In this document: positions 43,635-54,647 of the stretch, piece after piece
Numbering within the stretch: position 1 is the first letter of the stretch
Layout of the letters: each line of letters opens with the position of its first letter
Assembly: GCF_036898095.1 (NCBI RefSeq)
Contig: NC_090729.1
Span: 74,835,916 to 74,899,915, forward strand
Reading direction: 5' to 3'
Source: Palaemon carinicauda
Lineage: Eukaryota; Arthropoda; Malacostraca; Decapoda; Palaemonidae
Length of the DNA: 64,000 nucleotides
The notes under the pieces: model-generated
Seen by the model: the letters and a program-made list of their open reading frames with translations, nothing else
What the model was told of the DNA's origin: nothing
Databases searched by the model: none
Translations under genes and position numbers: made by a program

Positions 43635-44491
43635 ATGGAGCATGCTCGCCATTGTCCTGGGCCTAGAGCCGGGAAAGCGTGTGGGGCTTTCTTATCGAAG
43701 CCCGATGTGGATTCCCATTCTTTGTGTTCCTCGTGTTGGGGAAAAGCGTGTTCGCCTTCAGACACGTGTCCGGAATGTGCTCGCTGGAGTGAGGTCCAAT
43801 GGGTGAAATTTGGAACAAAGAAGAAGAAGGCTACGAAGCGATCTCCAAGGAAAACAAGTTTGTCTTCCCCTGCGACGTCTGCGGGCGAGGGTTCTTGTAA
43901 GGTTCCTTCTTCTTCTCCTACCCAGAGTAGGGGACGAGGTAAGTCGGTGAAAAGGGAAAAGTTGGTGCCTCTTTCCCAGGGGTTTGATGTTGCGGGTAGT
44001 TCTTCTATGTTCACGGCGGATCAGGCGCCCGTAAGTGTGCGTTGTGGGGGTCCGACGGACGTTGCTCTCGTACGTGGGGAGCGCGTCTCGGCGGAGGACT
44101 CCATGTGGAATAATCATGTCCCTTTTTGTCGCCAGATTCCTGGGTGGATGTCTCAGGCGCTTCGGCTGCGGAAGGTGCCGTCGGTGGAGAGGATTCCACG
44201 CAGGAAGATCCGCTGGCATGGGATGTACCAAGGACTCCGATGAGGTCTCCGCTGGATATGGAGGAGGGCCTGAACGAGTCCTTCCCTTTCATGGTTCGTC
44301 CGTCGTTGTTGGCGCCGACTACGTCAGCAGTTCCGGAGAGTTTTCTGCAGCCTTTTACATCCGGAATACGATGTAGTCCCAAGAAACCTCCGTCGGGTTT
44401 GCAGTCGAGGTATACAGGCAAGTCAGACTCGTCGGTGCACGATTCGTCGGGTGAGGAACGTCGAAGGAGACGTAAGAGAAAGAGAGATTAG
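43635..44491 (+). pseudogene. DIRS E2 gag-like ORF, N-terminal part (frameshifted)
   Basis: From ATG 43635 the protein starts with a Cys/His-rich block (HCPGPRAGKACGAFLSKPDV, H27, CSSC, C, CPEC), very close to E3. It then has basic and Ser-rich linkers. Near 44130-44150 the frame shifts, and the family sequence continues as SPDSWVDVSGASAAEGAV, SFLQPFTSGIRCSPKKPPSG and an RRRRRKRKRD run that ends at a stop at 44489-44491. The remaining gag follows in 44654-46226. Confidence 0.75.
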
Positions 44492-44653
44492 TCTGTGAGG
44501 AGGAACTCCCCTTTGCGGTCTCCCACAGGATCTATAGACAGAAGAGGAAGCTCTCGCTCTCCTCCAAGCAAGAGCAGGAGACCTAGTTCTCCGCAAGGTA
44601 CATGAGTCTTTGTTCCAGACAACAGGCTGAGGGACCTGACAAAGACCTCAAGC

Positions 44654-45631
44654 TTGATAGCCAAGCGAGCAGGAGACAGCCCTCCTAGAAGGGCCTCCGA
44701 TAGCCTTGCCATGGCGGCAGCCGATGACAGGAGGGCCTCGTCTTGTAGGCAGAAGTCCCGTCCTAGAGACACTCAATCCGCCCGGCGGAGGGAGTCGTCT
44801 CCGAGGACGGGCAGCCTCGACAGGTCTCCCCATCGAGATGATAGACGAGGAAGAGCCAAGCGAGCAGGAGACAATCCTCCTAGAAGGGCCTCCGATAGCC
44901 TCGGCATGGCGTCAGCCGGTGAGAGGAGGGCCTCGTCTTGTAGGCATAAGTTCCGTCCTAGAGACAATCAATCCGCCCAGCGGAGGGAGCCGTCTCCGAG
45001 GTCGGGCAGCCTCGACAGGTCTCCCCATCGAGATGATAGGCGAGGACGGGCTCCTGCGTCTTACTATTTCCCGGAGGAGCCCGTCCCTTCGTTGAGGGCC
45101 TCGAGGATGAAGGAGACTGCCGGCGAAGAGGATGAGAACTACCGAGGGTCCCGTCCAAGCGGAGGTGCCCATGACCATGCCTCTCCCCAGTGTAGAACGG
45201 AGGAAGTGGACGACGAGACTACGATGCCGACGGAGGACTCCGCATATAGGAGGGTTATCTCCTTGATCAGAGGCTACAACAACTTGGTGGAGCCCGTCCC
45301 ACAAGAAGAGGAAGTGTGGACCTCCGGGTTAAACAAGTTTTTGGCGGTGCCCTCTCAGAAGAAGTCCTCGCTAGCCCTTCCGGAGTCCAGAGACGTGGGG
45401 GTAGGCAGAACCCACATCGACAAAGTTATAGCCCGCAATAGTGACTCTGGTAAATGCTATAGTGCGGCTAAACTATTGCAGGGACTTGAGTCCCAAAGCA
45501 AATATTATACGTTGGAAGGAAGACCGCACGGGGCAAGCAAGATGGAGGAGGCCCTGGACATCCTATGCCAGGGCTTCTCCGATGAAAGGGCGTCATCGGC
45601 TCCCCCTTCTTCTCCCAGTCCGAGTCCGTGA
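44654..45631 (+). pseudogene. DIRS E2 gag-like ORF, middle part with 65-aa tandem repeat
   Basis: Open for 325 codons in one frame. It begins with two copies of a basic, Ser/Arg-rich 65-residue unit (AKRAGDSPPRRASDSL..DRSPHRDDRRGR), then an acidic part and the conserved gag block EDSAYRRVISLIRGYNNLVE, GRTHIDKVIARN and SAAKLLQGLESQSKYYT, all shared with E3. A frameshift near 45605 moves the last gag segment to another frame. Confidence 0.75.
44660..45049 (+). repeat. 195-bp tandem duplication in the E2 gag-like gene
   Basis: Units 44660-44854 and 44855-45049, each 65 codons, keeping the frame. They differ at scattered positions, so this is not a very recent copy. RS/RD-rich content resembles SR-protein-like domains. 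Confidence 0.92.
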
Positions 45632-46226
45632 TGATGGAGGAGATTCGAAGGACCTGGTCAACATCGCCTCGTGGTTGGATTGGTGGGCCACCACCTTAGT
45701 GGGCACTCAGGTCCCAGCAGACTCGATGGAGCCTGCCAAACGTGAGGCGTTGAACGAGTTGTTGGGATCAGGTAGCCGTGCCCTGAAGTTTCTGACGTTC
45801 CAGTCCTTGGCTTTCTCCGCGAACTGGGTACTGAGGAGAAGAGACGCTTCGATTAAGAACTTGCCAGTAAAGATCCCCGACAGAGAAGTAAGAGCCCTGC
45901 GGAACATCTCCGTATGGGAAGAACACCTTATCCCCTCTAAAAAGGCAGAAGAGTTAGTGGAGAGGATGGTTAAGAAGAGGGAACTCGCCGTACGTAAACC
46001 ACAGTCGGCGAGACGACCCTTCTTCAGGAAGCCCGTGGCGGACGCGCCCTCGACCTCGTGGTCTGTACCAACGAAAGGAAGGCGGGAACATTCCTCAGGA
46101 CAATGGTCCCAATCAATGAATCCCCCCCCCCCCCCCCGCAGGGGACCTTCTTCAACTCCATCCTACAGGAGTGCGTACTCATCCTCCAGAAGAGGACGGG
46201 CAGGCCGGTCATCCTGTAGAAGATAA
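45600..46226 (+). pseudogene. DIRS E2 gag-like ORF, C-terminal part
   Basis: Continues the gag protein in a new frame: NIASWLDWWATTLVGTQVPA, KFLTFQSLAFSANWVLRRRD and VPIKIPDREVRALRN-like blocks shared with E3. It ends with a Pro run (from a C homopolymer at about 46122-46137) and the Arg/Ser-rich tail YSSSRRGRAGRSSCRR. The stop is at 46224-46226, just within the RT frame. Confidence 0.75.
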
Positions 46227-47238
46227 GATGAGAGGCCCCCCTCCCCTACCCAAGCCTCAGGTAGGGGGATGTCTCAGACTTTCTTGGCAAGCATGGAAGC
46301 TCCACGGAGCAGATCCGTGGACAGTAACGGTAGTGAAGGAGTGTTACAGGATTCCATTTCTGGAAGACCCGCCTCCGTTGATTCCAGCAAGTCAGGCGGA
46401 CTGGCTGGTTCCCAAGGACCTGGCAAGAAGGGCAGCACTGGACGGAGAAGTTTCCACCATGTTGCAGAAAGGAGCCCTAGAGACAGTGAATTTTCCGGGT
46501 CCAGGGTTCTACAGTTGCCTGTTCTTGGTAGAGAAGGCGACAGGAGGGTGGAGACCAGTAATAGACCTGTCAGCCCTCAACAAGTATATTCAGAAGACCA
46601 CCTTCAAAATGGACACCCCAAGAACAGTCATGGTGTCCTTGAGGGAAGGAGACTTTATGATATCCATAGACCTCAAGGATGCCTATTTCCAGATTCCGAT
46701 TCACCCAGCAAGTAGGAAGTTTCTCCGGGTGAAGTGGGGTGCCCAGATTTTACAATTCAAGGCCCTGTGCTTCGGACTTTCCACGGCGCCCCAGGTATTC
46801 ACGAGGGTGTTTACAACAGTCTCCGTATGGGCACACAAACAGGGGATTCGTCTAATTCAATACCTGGACGACTGGCTACTCCTTTCTTCCTCAAAGGAAG
46901 ACTTGAAGCAACAGGACGAAGACCTTCTGCAGTTATGCAAAAATCTGGGCATCACAGTCAACCTGGAAAAATCCCAGTTGACCCCGACCAACAGAATGAC
47001 TAACTTGGGAATAGTTCTGGACTTATTACAGGTCAAGGCCTGTCCATCCTTAGACAGGCTGAACAACCTAGACCGAGTTCTCCGTCCCTTCCTTCTAGGA
47101 CATCCCAGAAGGGCGAAGGATTGGCAGAGGTTGGTGGGATTTACGAGGCGAATCAGAGGCTTTTTGGTGTTCGGTCAAGAAGCCCTCCTTACCGATGTCA
47201 AAGAACGCCTTATCATATTTTGTCTGATTTTTAATTAG
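46227..47238 (+). pseudogene. DIRS E2 reverse transcriptase, truncated and fused to YR debris
   Basis: RT domain intact as far as it goes: GFYSCLFLVEKATGGWRPVI, MISIDLKDAYFQIPIHPASR and YLDDWLLLSSSKEDLKQQ (polymerase box), ending RRAKDWQRLVGF. From about 47144 the sequence changes to the YR region of family A in this reading frame (TRRIRGFLVFGQEALL), with no biological reading. RNase H and the methyltransferase-like region are absent. The frame is open upstream to about 46171, overlapping gag. Confidence 0.82.
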
Positions 47239-47510
47239 AGAGGCTCACGCTCACTGCGGTGAGACTGACCTACGGTTATTGAAAGTAAAGACTTATGAAG
47301 TTAGAGCAGTGGCAACGTCAGTGGCTTTCAAGCAAAATTAATCCTTACGATGCATTATGGACGCAATCTACTGGAGGAGTAAATCTGTGTTTGCTTCACA
47401 TTATTTAAAGAATGTCTAGACTCTTTACGAGGACTGCTACACTTAGGGACCATTCGTAGCAGCGAGTGCAGTAGTGGGAGAAAGGTTCTACCACTACATT
47501 CCCCTAATAC
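47144..47510 (+). pseudogene. Tyrosine recombinase C-terminal remnant (family A) in E2
   Basis: Aligns with 62416-62770 of E4: REAHAHCGETDLRLLKVKT-like, then YEVRAVATSVAFKQN, IMDAIYWRSKSVFAS, HYLKNV and GPFVAASAVVG. The catalytic His of H-E-V-R is Tyr here, and several stops interrupt the frame, so it is inactive. Confidence 0.75.
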
Positions 47511-47880
47511 CTTTTTTTTTTTTCTTCTCGAAACTATTGTCATTTTGGTCGTATGTGGAGACTGGGTCAGTCTTCCGCAATCTTTTGATTTTAGTGGGTG
47601 GTCAAACTTGTTTCTTGAGAGCGCCCAGATCAAGGGTATTGGTTGAGGAGGTCCTGTCATAGGGGTGGTCACCCCAGATATGACAGCTCCTAGAGGTCTT
47701 TCAGCCCCCTGAGTGGATCGCTGGGATGCATAAGGATAGCGGACTAATGAGGCAGAGAATCATCAAAGTCAGCTTCCTTGTCAGGTACGAATCCTTAAGT
47801 TTGTTTTTATCAAAACTCATGAGTTATATTCCTATGATGTTTACTGCTGGTCTCTTTACCCTCTACCAAGGGTGTGAATC
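47511..47880 (+). other. E2 3' untranslated region (family A type)
   Basis: Shares the order of blocks with E1 and E4: a GTGGGTGGTCAAA-type segment, TTGAGAGCGCCCAGAT, the GAGGTCCTGT block, CTTCCTTGTCAGGTA and a GGGTGTGAATCAGC motif before the ICR. No gene. Confidence 0.65.
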
Positions 47881-47978
47881 AGCTATATATATATCCACCG
47901 GCTAAGTTAAATGTTTAAAAATGATATTTTCATATTAAAATAAATTTTTGAACATACTTACCTGGTGGATATATATAA
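47881..47978 (+). repeat. Internal complementary region of E2 (family A type)
   Basis: The second half (GATATTTTCATATTAAAATA to GGTGGATATATATA) is the reverse complement of 48145-48206. The first half (AGCTATATATATATCCACCG, CTAAGTTAAATG) would pair with a family A left end, which this element does not have. Confidence 0.85.
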
Positions 47979-48206
47979 TTTAACTCCCTCCCTTCCGCCC
48001 CTCTAGAGACCCTATGGCCAGAGAAGACCTGAGGACTTGAGGAATGGTTACAGTATCCTGGCGAGTGGTGGCGCTTGTGTACACCTAGCAACCCAACCTA
48101 CGATCACCCGCGAGTTTTGAATTTCTGCCGGACGTCAGAGACTTTAGCTATATATATATCCACCGGGTAATTATGTTCAAAAATTTATTTTAATATGAAA
48201 ATATAG
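47979..48206 (+). repeat. Right inverted terminal repeat of E2 (family A type)
   Basis: Ends GTTCAAAAATTTATTTTAAT then ATGAAAATAT at 48206. Relatives continue CATTT, so a few terminal bases are lost at the junction with the inverted duplication. Confidence 0.8.
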
Positions 48207-48211
48207 TTTGT

Positions 48212-49020
48212 GGCCAGGTGATCATACCTGTGCTCCCTCTATCCAGGTACCTGGAACCATTCCCATTCGTCCTCAGAAATTCCATGCCCCTGTTTTCAGA
48301 AGGGAGGAGGGAGGGACCTTTTATATATGTAACTACCAGGTAAGTATATTTAAAAATTTATTTTAAAATGAAAATACCATTTTTAAATATCTAACTTCCC
48401 TGGTAGTTACATATATACAACTGATTGTCACCATTGGTGGTGGGTTAGAAAACCGCAACACCGTCGGGAATTCGTATAATCATTAATCGCTACAAATTAG
48501 CTGTACCAATAATCTGGTTCCTACCCGATAAGGAAGCTGGCTTCATAGTTTTCCTGCCTCATTTGCCTGCATTCCTAGAGAGACCCACCGATCCACCCAG
48601 GGGGCTGTAGAAAGTCTTTGTGGGGCTGTCACACGGTCCTTGACCTTAACATACCAATTAACACACTAAAAACACACTCCATAAAACCTAATTTAGACTT
48701 GCATCACAGGGTGTGGAAGGTTGCAGCAACCTTCACAGACAACCTGTGAGAAATTCAAGAAAAGGCAAGGGTATAAACATGATATTTTCATAATAAAAAT
48801 AAAAGATTTTAAGTAATTTTTATTTTTCCTAACATACTTACCGAGAACTACTTTCTTAGGAGTCACTGGTGATCTCCTCTCCATCGACCAAAGTTTTGAG
48901 TATGTCACTCCCCCACTCCGCGCTCTAAGTAGCCTTACCCCCGGAATCAAGGAATGTGCACCGAGGGTAGGATCAAGGTAGGTCGCTTGCTTGGCTGGGT
49001 CACCTTCCTCATTAAGTTCT
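48212..49020 (-). repeat. Left arm of the 809-bp inverted duplication around E3
   Basis: Reverse complement, with few differences by eye, of 55130-55938. The outer part (48212-48800) is the 3' UTR, ICR and part of the right ITR of DIRS family C in minus orientation. The inner part (48801-49020) is the E3 ITR. It abuts the E2 right end. Confidence 0.9.
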
Positions 49021-49224
49021 CTGGTCGCGAGGCGTTCACACCCTCGCTCTCGTATCTCTGTCGATCCTTTGTGTGCGTTCTGTGTCCCACGTGTTCCCAG
49101 CGTGGCAACTTGCGTTTTCCAGTGTACTTTACCCAAGTGTTCCTGTGCGTTCACCTTTCAACCGTGTGCTTACCCAGTGTTTTAATTGATTCCCTTAGTG
49201 CTTGTGTCGTGCGTTGTGTGCGTT

Positions 49225-49600
49225 ATGGAGCAAATTCGCCGTTGTCCTGGGCCTAGAGCCGGGAAATCGTGTGGAGCGTTCCTCTCCAAGCCCGAAGTGG
49301 ATCCTCACTCCCTTTGTTCCTCCTGTAGGGGAATAGTTTGCTCGTCAGCAGACATGTGCCCCGAGTGTGTAGACTGGAGCGATATACAGTGGGTACGCGA
49401 CGGTACCAAAAAGAGGAAATCGGCAAAACGTTCGCCCAGGAAAATTAGTGTTTCCTCGCCGATACCGTCACCCAGTGAGCGGTCCGACGGGGCCTCGATT
49501 TCGCCATCCCCTACACAGAGTAGGGGACGAGGTAAGTCTAGTGTGGTGGATGAACAAGGCGTCCTTTCCCAGGACCCCAGTGTAGTGCAGTGCCAATAGC
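49225..49600 (+). pseudogene. DIRS E3 gag-like ORF, N-terminal part
   Basis: From ATG 49225: residues C7, C16, H28, C31, C34, C39, C45 and C48 form a Cys/His-rich block spaced C-x8-C-x11-H-x2-C-x2-C-x4-C-x5-C-x2-C. A basic Ser-rich linker (KKRKSAKRSPRKISVSS) follows. The frame is lost between about 49560 and 49595, and gag resumes in another frame at 49590. Confidence 0.8.
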
Positions 49601-51701
49601 GGGCCCCTCTAGGGCTAGTGAAGGACCCAGTAGTGCGTCCGGAGAGTCGGTCCTTGTGCTCGGGGGGCACGCTTCCTCCGATGACCCGTTGTGGGGTAGT
49701 AACGCGGTCTCGGTGTCACCGCCGCCCCCGTGGGCCTGTGCTTCTGGTTCCCCTTTAGGGGGAGACAACCAGAGGAAAGTTCGACCTTCAGGTAACGATG
49801 CCTTCGATTGGAGGCTCCCGAAGACGCCGGGTAGGTCACCCCTGAGGATGGATGTGACCCTGGATCCCTGGCTCCCGGGCATGGAACGGTTTGAGTCGTT
49901 CCCAACCCTCCCCACGGAAGTCCCCGATGACTTCCTCCAACCCTTGACCTCTGGCATTCAACGCCCGAAGAAGTCCCCCGCAGTCCCCGCTACCAGCCGA
50001 CACGCGGTGAACACAGTGTCGTCTGGCTCATTGGACGTCTATTCCTCGTCAGAGGAAGAGGTCAGGGTGAAACACCGCCGTCGGAGGGAGCGGTCCGGGA
50101 GCGAGCGTTCCCGTTCGAGGTCGCGCTCTCGATATAGCAGAAACCGCTCCCGCTCCCTGAGCCGTAAGTATAGGAGAAGTGTATCTCCCGGTGGCGCCTG
50201 GATCTACGTATTGTCGCGGGAATCGAAGGTGCTTTGTTCCCCAGACCACCAGTCCAGTGAGCGGTCCCCAAGGCTGCCGCCCTCCAAGCACAGCCTTGAC
50301 CCTCGCAACCTGGCTCGCAGGAAAGACCTCTCGAGAAAGCATAAGTCCTCGAGGCCTCCGGTTCACCCCGCCCAGCGGGGGAAACGAGCTTCTTACCTCT
50401 TACCAGGTAGCCTGGCCGAACCAGCCCAGCTGGTGCGGCCTTCAGGTCGGAAGGAACGGTTCCCGCTGTCGGGTCAGCCCACGGGAACCGCGCCTTCAGC
50501 ACCCAGAGCCTTCGGGCGTACGAGAGTCCCCGCTGAACCAGCGGTGCCTGCACTATCCTGAGCCCCTGGTGCGGTCTTACCCGCAGATGAGGTCCAGTAC
50601 CTCGGCAGGACGGCGCCCCTGGCCCCAAGGGCTAGGCATCCAGTCGGCGTGCCCGGTAAACCGGCTCCCCAGGCCGAGACCTCGGCTGACGGAGGGGAGG
50701 GCTCCCCGACAGAGGACTCCGCCTACAGGAGAGTGGTTAGCCTGATCAGAAGGCACCACGAAATAGCAGAACCTGCACCTACAGATGGAGATTCCTGGAG
50801 GTCAAGCCTGCTGAGAATCATGCAAACTCCCTCCCAACCTAAGTCATCCCTAGCACTCCCTCTGGCCCGAGATCTAGTTCTAGGGCAAGAGTACATTGAC
50901 AAAGTAGTGGCCAGCAATGCCGAGGCTCCCAAGACCCAGAGTGCCTCTAAATTGCTCCAGGGCCTCAAAACCCAAGGGAAGGTCTATGTGCCCGAAGGAC
51001 GTCGCCCAGGTTCTTGTAAAGTGGAAACAGCCGTGGACATTCTGAGTCAAGGCGTCTCAGACGACAGAGCCTCTTCGGCCCCAGTCTGTTTCTCACCAGC
51101 AGAGGCCTCCATGATGGAGGAAATGTCGCAAGACTTAGTTAACGCCTCCTCTTGGCTGGACTGGTGGGCTTCCACGTTGGTGGGTGTTCAAGCCTCCTTC
51201 GACCCCGAGGACCCTGATCAGCAAGGCCTAATGAGGGACCTCATTACCTCCGGGGGTAAAACCCTCAAGTTCCTAACCTATCAGTCTCTCGCCCTTACAG
51301 CCAACTGGGTTCTCCGTAAGCGAGACACTGTTCTAACGAAAGTATTTCAGAAGGTACCGGACAGGGAGGCGCGAGCCATTCGCAGCCTGCCCCTGTTGGG
51401 AGAGTCTCTGTTTCCTCTGAAAGAGCTAGAGACCATAATGGAAAAGGTCTCGAAAAAGAAGGAGGCCAACGTCACCAGACCAGCAACTTCTAGGAGACCT
51501 CCATACAAGAGGTCCGTCTCGGATAGCGCCGCGACGCCCCAAGCCTCTTCCAGCGCTACGAGGAGAGAGGCCCCCTCTTCCTCCTGGTCCTCAACGCCGC
51601 AACCCTCCCGCAGGGGAGCTGCAGCGCCCTCAAGCTCCTTCAGGTCGGGTTACTCCGCTTCTAGGAGAGGCAGATCAGGCCGCCCCTCTAGAAGAAGGTA
51701 G
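49590..51701 (+). pseudogene. DIRS E3 gag-like ORF, main part with one in-frame stop
   Basis: One frame runs 49590-51701 with a single TGA at 50559-50561. The first part has acidic and Pro/Ser-rich stretches and an RS-rich block (SERSRSRSRSRYSRNRSRSL). The second has the conserved gag core: EDSAYRRVVSLIRRHHEIAE, GQEYIDKVVASNAE, SASKLLQGLKTQGK and SSWLDWWASTLVGVQ. It ends in an Arg/Ser tail (YSASRRGRSGRPSRRR). RT begins two bases after the stop in another frame. Confidence 0.82.
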
Positions 51702-51702
51702 A

Positions 51703-53625
51703 GTGGGAGGCCCCCTATCCCCGCCTAAGCCTCGGGTTGGGGGATGCCTCAGACAACATAGGCAAGCATGGAAGGCTCAAGGGGCAGAGCCTTGGACAGT
51801 GTCCGTCCTAAAGGAGGGCTACAGACTCCCGTTCCTGACGAATCCACCCCCTCCTATTCTGGCCAACCGGACGGAATGGCTAGCTCCCAAAGATCCGTTA
51901 AAGAGGACCGCCTTTCAAGAGGAGGTATCCTCCATGTTAGAAAAGGGCGTCATGGAAGAAGTTCCTCTCCCAGGGACAGGTTTCTACAGTCGCCTGTTCC
52001 TGGTAGAGAAAGCGACGGGTGGGTGGAGACCAGTTATAGATCTGTCAGCTCTCAACAAGTTCGTCAAGAAGACGGACTTCAAGATGGACACTCCAAAGTC
52101 AGTCCTGCTGTCCTTGAGGGAGAAAGATTTTATGATGACCGTCGACCTCAAGGACGCATACTTCCAAATTCCGATCCACCCCTCGAGTCGGAAGTTCCTC
52201 CGGGTGAAATGGGGTTCCCAGATCCTGCAATTCAGGACTCTTTGCTTCAGTCTGTCAACAGCGCCCCAGGTGTTCACGAGAGTCTTCACGACTGTCTCAG
52301 TGTGGGCTCACAAACGAGGCATCCGCCTTATCAGATACCTGGACGACTGGTTGCTCCTTTCCGCCTCAAAGGCCCTCTTGAAGGAACAAGGGAGAAGTCT
52401 CCTCCAGTTTTGCAGAGATCTGGGGATTGTAATCACCCCGAAGAAGTCAAACCTATCCCCGTCCACCAGAATGAACTACTTGGGGATGACATTGGACACC
52501 ATTCAAGGAAAAGTTTTCCCTTCGGAGGACAGGATAAGGAACCTCAGGCACATCCTCCAGCCGTTCCTGTCAGAACAACCCAGGAGAGCGAAAGATTGGC
52601 AGAGGCTGATAGGCCACCTGGTCTCATTGGAGAAACTAGTTCCCCAAGGGAGGATAAAGCTCAGATCCATCCAATGGAATCTCAAGAACCTCTGGTGCCA
52701 GACGGACTCACAACAAGTGCTAATTCCAGTCCTTCCAGACACGAGACCCTCCCTGGAATGGTGGCACTGCCAGTCGAACTCCCTCAAGGGGATGCCCTTC
52801 GGGACCAGCCCTCCAGAATTACTTCTGTTCACAGACGCCTCCAACCAAGGATGGGGAGCCCATCTCCTCGACGGAATGGCACGAGGTACCTGGTTGGAAG
52901 GGGAAAAGCAACTCCACGTCAATATCCTGGAGTTGAAAGCAGTCCAGAAGGCGTGCTTACACTTTGCAAGTCTGCTAAAGGGAAACACTGTGGCGTTGAT
53001 GTGCGACAACGCCACGGTAGTAGCATACATAAAGAAGCAGGGAGGCTTGAAATCAAGGGAGTTGTGCGATCTCACCATAGAGATTCTGAATTGGGCAGAG
53101 GAAAATCACGTGGTGTTGTTAGCAAGGTTCATTCCCGGGAAGAAAAACGTTCTGGCCGACGGCCTCAGCAGAATGGGCCAGATAGTAGGGACAGAGTGGT
53201 CCCTTCTCCCAGAAGTAGCCAGGCTCATCATTCAGCGTTGGGGTTCCCCGGTGATGGACCTCTTTGCAACGAAACTCAACGCCCAACTCCCAGTCTATTG
53301 CTCCCCTGTACCAGACCCGAAAGCAGCTTTAGAAGACGCCTTTCAGCACAAGTGGGACAATCTGGATGTCTACGCTTTTCCCCCTTTCACGTTGATAAGA
53401 CAGGTGCTCAACAGAGTAAGGACCGCCCGAAACCTAAAGATGACTTTGGTAGCGCCCTGGTGGCCGGAGAGAGAGTGGTTCGCAGACCTAAAAGACCTAA
53501 CGAGTCAACCGCCGTGGCCTCTACCCGCCAGGTCAGACCTTCTGCACCAGCCTCACTTTCTCAAGCTCCACGACAACCCACTCTCCCTTCGTCTTCACGC
53601 CTGGAGACTATCCAGCAGCTCCTGA
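51703..53625 (+). CDS. DIRS E3 RT / RNase H / methyltransferase-like polyprotein
   Basis: 640 codons open to the stop; the initiator is unclear since no strong ATG opens it. RT: GFYSRLFLVEKATGGWRPVI, MMTVDLKDAYFQIPIHPSSR, an intact YLDD (RLIRYLDDWLLLSASK). RNase H: LLLFTDASNQGWGAHL, HVNILELKAVQKACL, LMCDNATVVAYIKKQG, NVLADGLSRMG. Methyltransferase-like region: VMDLFATKLNAQLPVYCS and VYAFPPFTLIRQVL. No stop or shift. The 3' end overlaps the YR frame. Closest in the window to the RT of E2. Confidence 0.88.
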   Translation: MGGPLSPPKPRVGGCLRQHRQAWKAQGAEPWTVSVLKEGYRLPFLTNPPPPILANRTEWLAPKDPLKRTAFQEEVSSMLEKGVMEEVPLPGTGFYSRLFLVEKATGGWRPVIDLSALNKFVKKTDFKMDTPKSVLLSLREKDFMMTVDLKDAYFQIPIHPSSRKFLRVKWGSQILQFRTLCFSLSTAPQVFTRVFTTVSVWAHKRGIRLIRYLDDWLLLSASKALLKEQGRSLLQFCRDLGIVITPKKSNLSPSTRMNYLGMTLDTIQGKVFPSEDRIRNLRHILQPFLSEQPRRAKDWQRLIGHLVSLEKLVPQGRIKLRSIQWNLKNLWCQTDSQQVLIPVLPDTRPSLEWWHCQSNSLKGMPFGTSPPELLLFTDASNQGWGAHLLDGMARGTWLEGEKQLHVNILELKAVQKACLHFASLLKGNTVALMCDNATVVAYIKKQGGLKSRELCDLTIEILNWAEENHVVLLARFIPGKKNVLADGLSRMGQIVGTEWSLLPEVARLIIQRWGSPVMDLFATKLNAQLPVYCSPVPDPKAALEDAFQHKWDNLDVYAFPPFTLIRQVLNRVRTARNLKMTLVAPWWPEREWFADLKDLTSQPPWPLPARSDLLHQPHFLKLHDNPLSLRLHAWRLSSSS

Positions 53626-54647
53626 AGAAGGAAGGTTATTCTCCCTCCACGGCTAAGAGAATGTCTCTATACCTGAGAAAGTCGTCAGCCGCAATATACC
53701 AGGCAAAATGGCCTCCTTCACGAAGTGGTGCTCTGAGAGGCACATTAGACCTCTTAAGGCCTCTGTCCCAGACATAGCAGATTTTCTGGTGTTTCTTAGG
53801 GACAAAGTAGGAATGTCAATTCCAGCCATAAAAGGGGTTCGAGCTGCCTTAGGCCAAGTCTTCCTCCTGAAGGGCATCGACCTGGGGGCCTCGAGACACA
53901 TAGCGATGCTTGTCAAAAGCTTCGAGCAGTCTTGCCCCCCTCAGGCGAGGAGGGTGCCCCAGTGGGACTTAGCCAAGGTCCTGAAGATGCTGTGTCGTCC
54001 CCCCTTTGAACCCTTGAAGGATATCATAGACAAAAGATCTCGCCCTCAAGGCCGTCTTCTTGCTGGCCTTGGTGTCCGCTAAGAGAGTGGGAGAGATCCA
54101 TGGACTGTCATACGACTTCTCTCATTCAAAGGGGTGGAAAGAAGTATCCTTCAAGTTCGTGCCTTCTATTGTGGCCAAGACTCAGAACCCAGCAGTCTGG
54201 GACCTGAGGTTTGAAGGTTTCTCAATTCCTGCCATCCCTAAGACAGGCAATGCAGAAGACTTAAAATTGTGCCCAGTGCGAACAATTAGGAAATACCTGG
54301 AAAGGACAGCGCATCTCCGACCAGGCATCAAGAGCCTCTTCGTTTCCACAGGTATTAATAAGAAACAAGTTTCCAAAAACACCATCTCCTTCTGGTTGAG
54401 ACAGGTTATCGCCAGAACCTACAAGGAGGATGGCATGGCAGTGCCAGGCACTCCCCGGCCTCATGACATCAGGGGCCTGAGCACCTCCTTAGCCTTTGAG
54501 AAAAACATGGCAGTAGGGCAAATCCTGCGAGCAGGTACTTGGTCGAACCAGTCAACTTTTACTGCCCACTACCTCAAGGACTACTCAAGAAAATCCTTGG
54601 ACGGGGTCTCCATTGGAACAGTCATCTCCGCCCTCCAAGCGGTGTAA
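53480..54647 (+). pseudogene. DIRS E3 tyrosine recombinase with two frameshifts
   Basis: Three frames are needed: to about 53705 (ETIQQLLKKEGYSPSTAKRM, then SSAAIYQAK), 53708 to about 54030 (MASFTKWCSERHIRPLKASV to PPFEPLKD) and 54030-54647. The first break is at AAAA, the second near ACAAAAGATCTC, both consistent with one-base slippage. Catalytic positions are all present across the pieces: Arg in LVSAKRVGEIHG, H-x-x-R in RPHDIRGLSTSLAF, Trp in GTWSNQSTF and Tyr in TAHYLKDYSR. The start given is approximate. Confidence 0.82.

Larger units (their letters stand above)
43213..48206 (+). mobile_element. Chimeric DIRS-like element E2 (family B 5' part, family A 3' part)
   Basis: The left end (TTGTTCCGACACAGAGACTT) and ORFs up to about 47143 match family B (E3). 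From about 47144, in mid-protein, the sequence matches the YR end, 3' UTR, ICR and right ITR of family A (compare 62416-63500 of E4). RNase H, the methyltransferase-like region and most of YR are missing. The left and right ITRs therefore belong to different families and are not inverse to each other. The right terminus also lacks its last few bases at 48206. A dead product of recombination or template switching. Confidence 0.85.
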
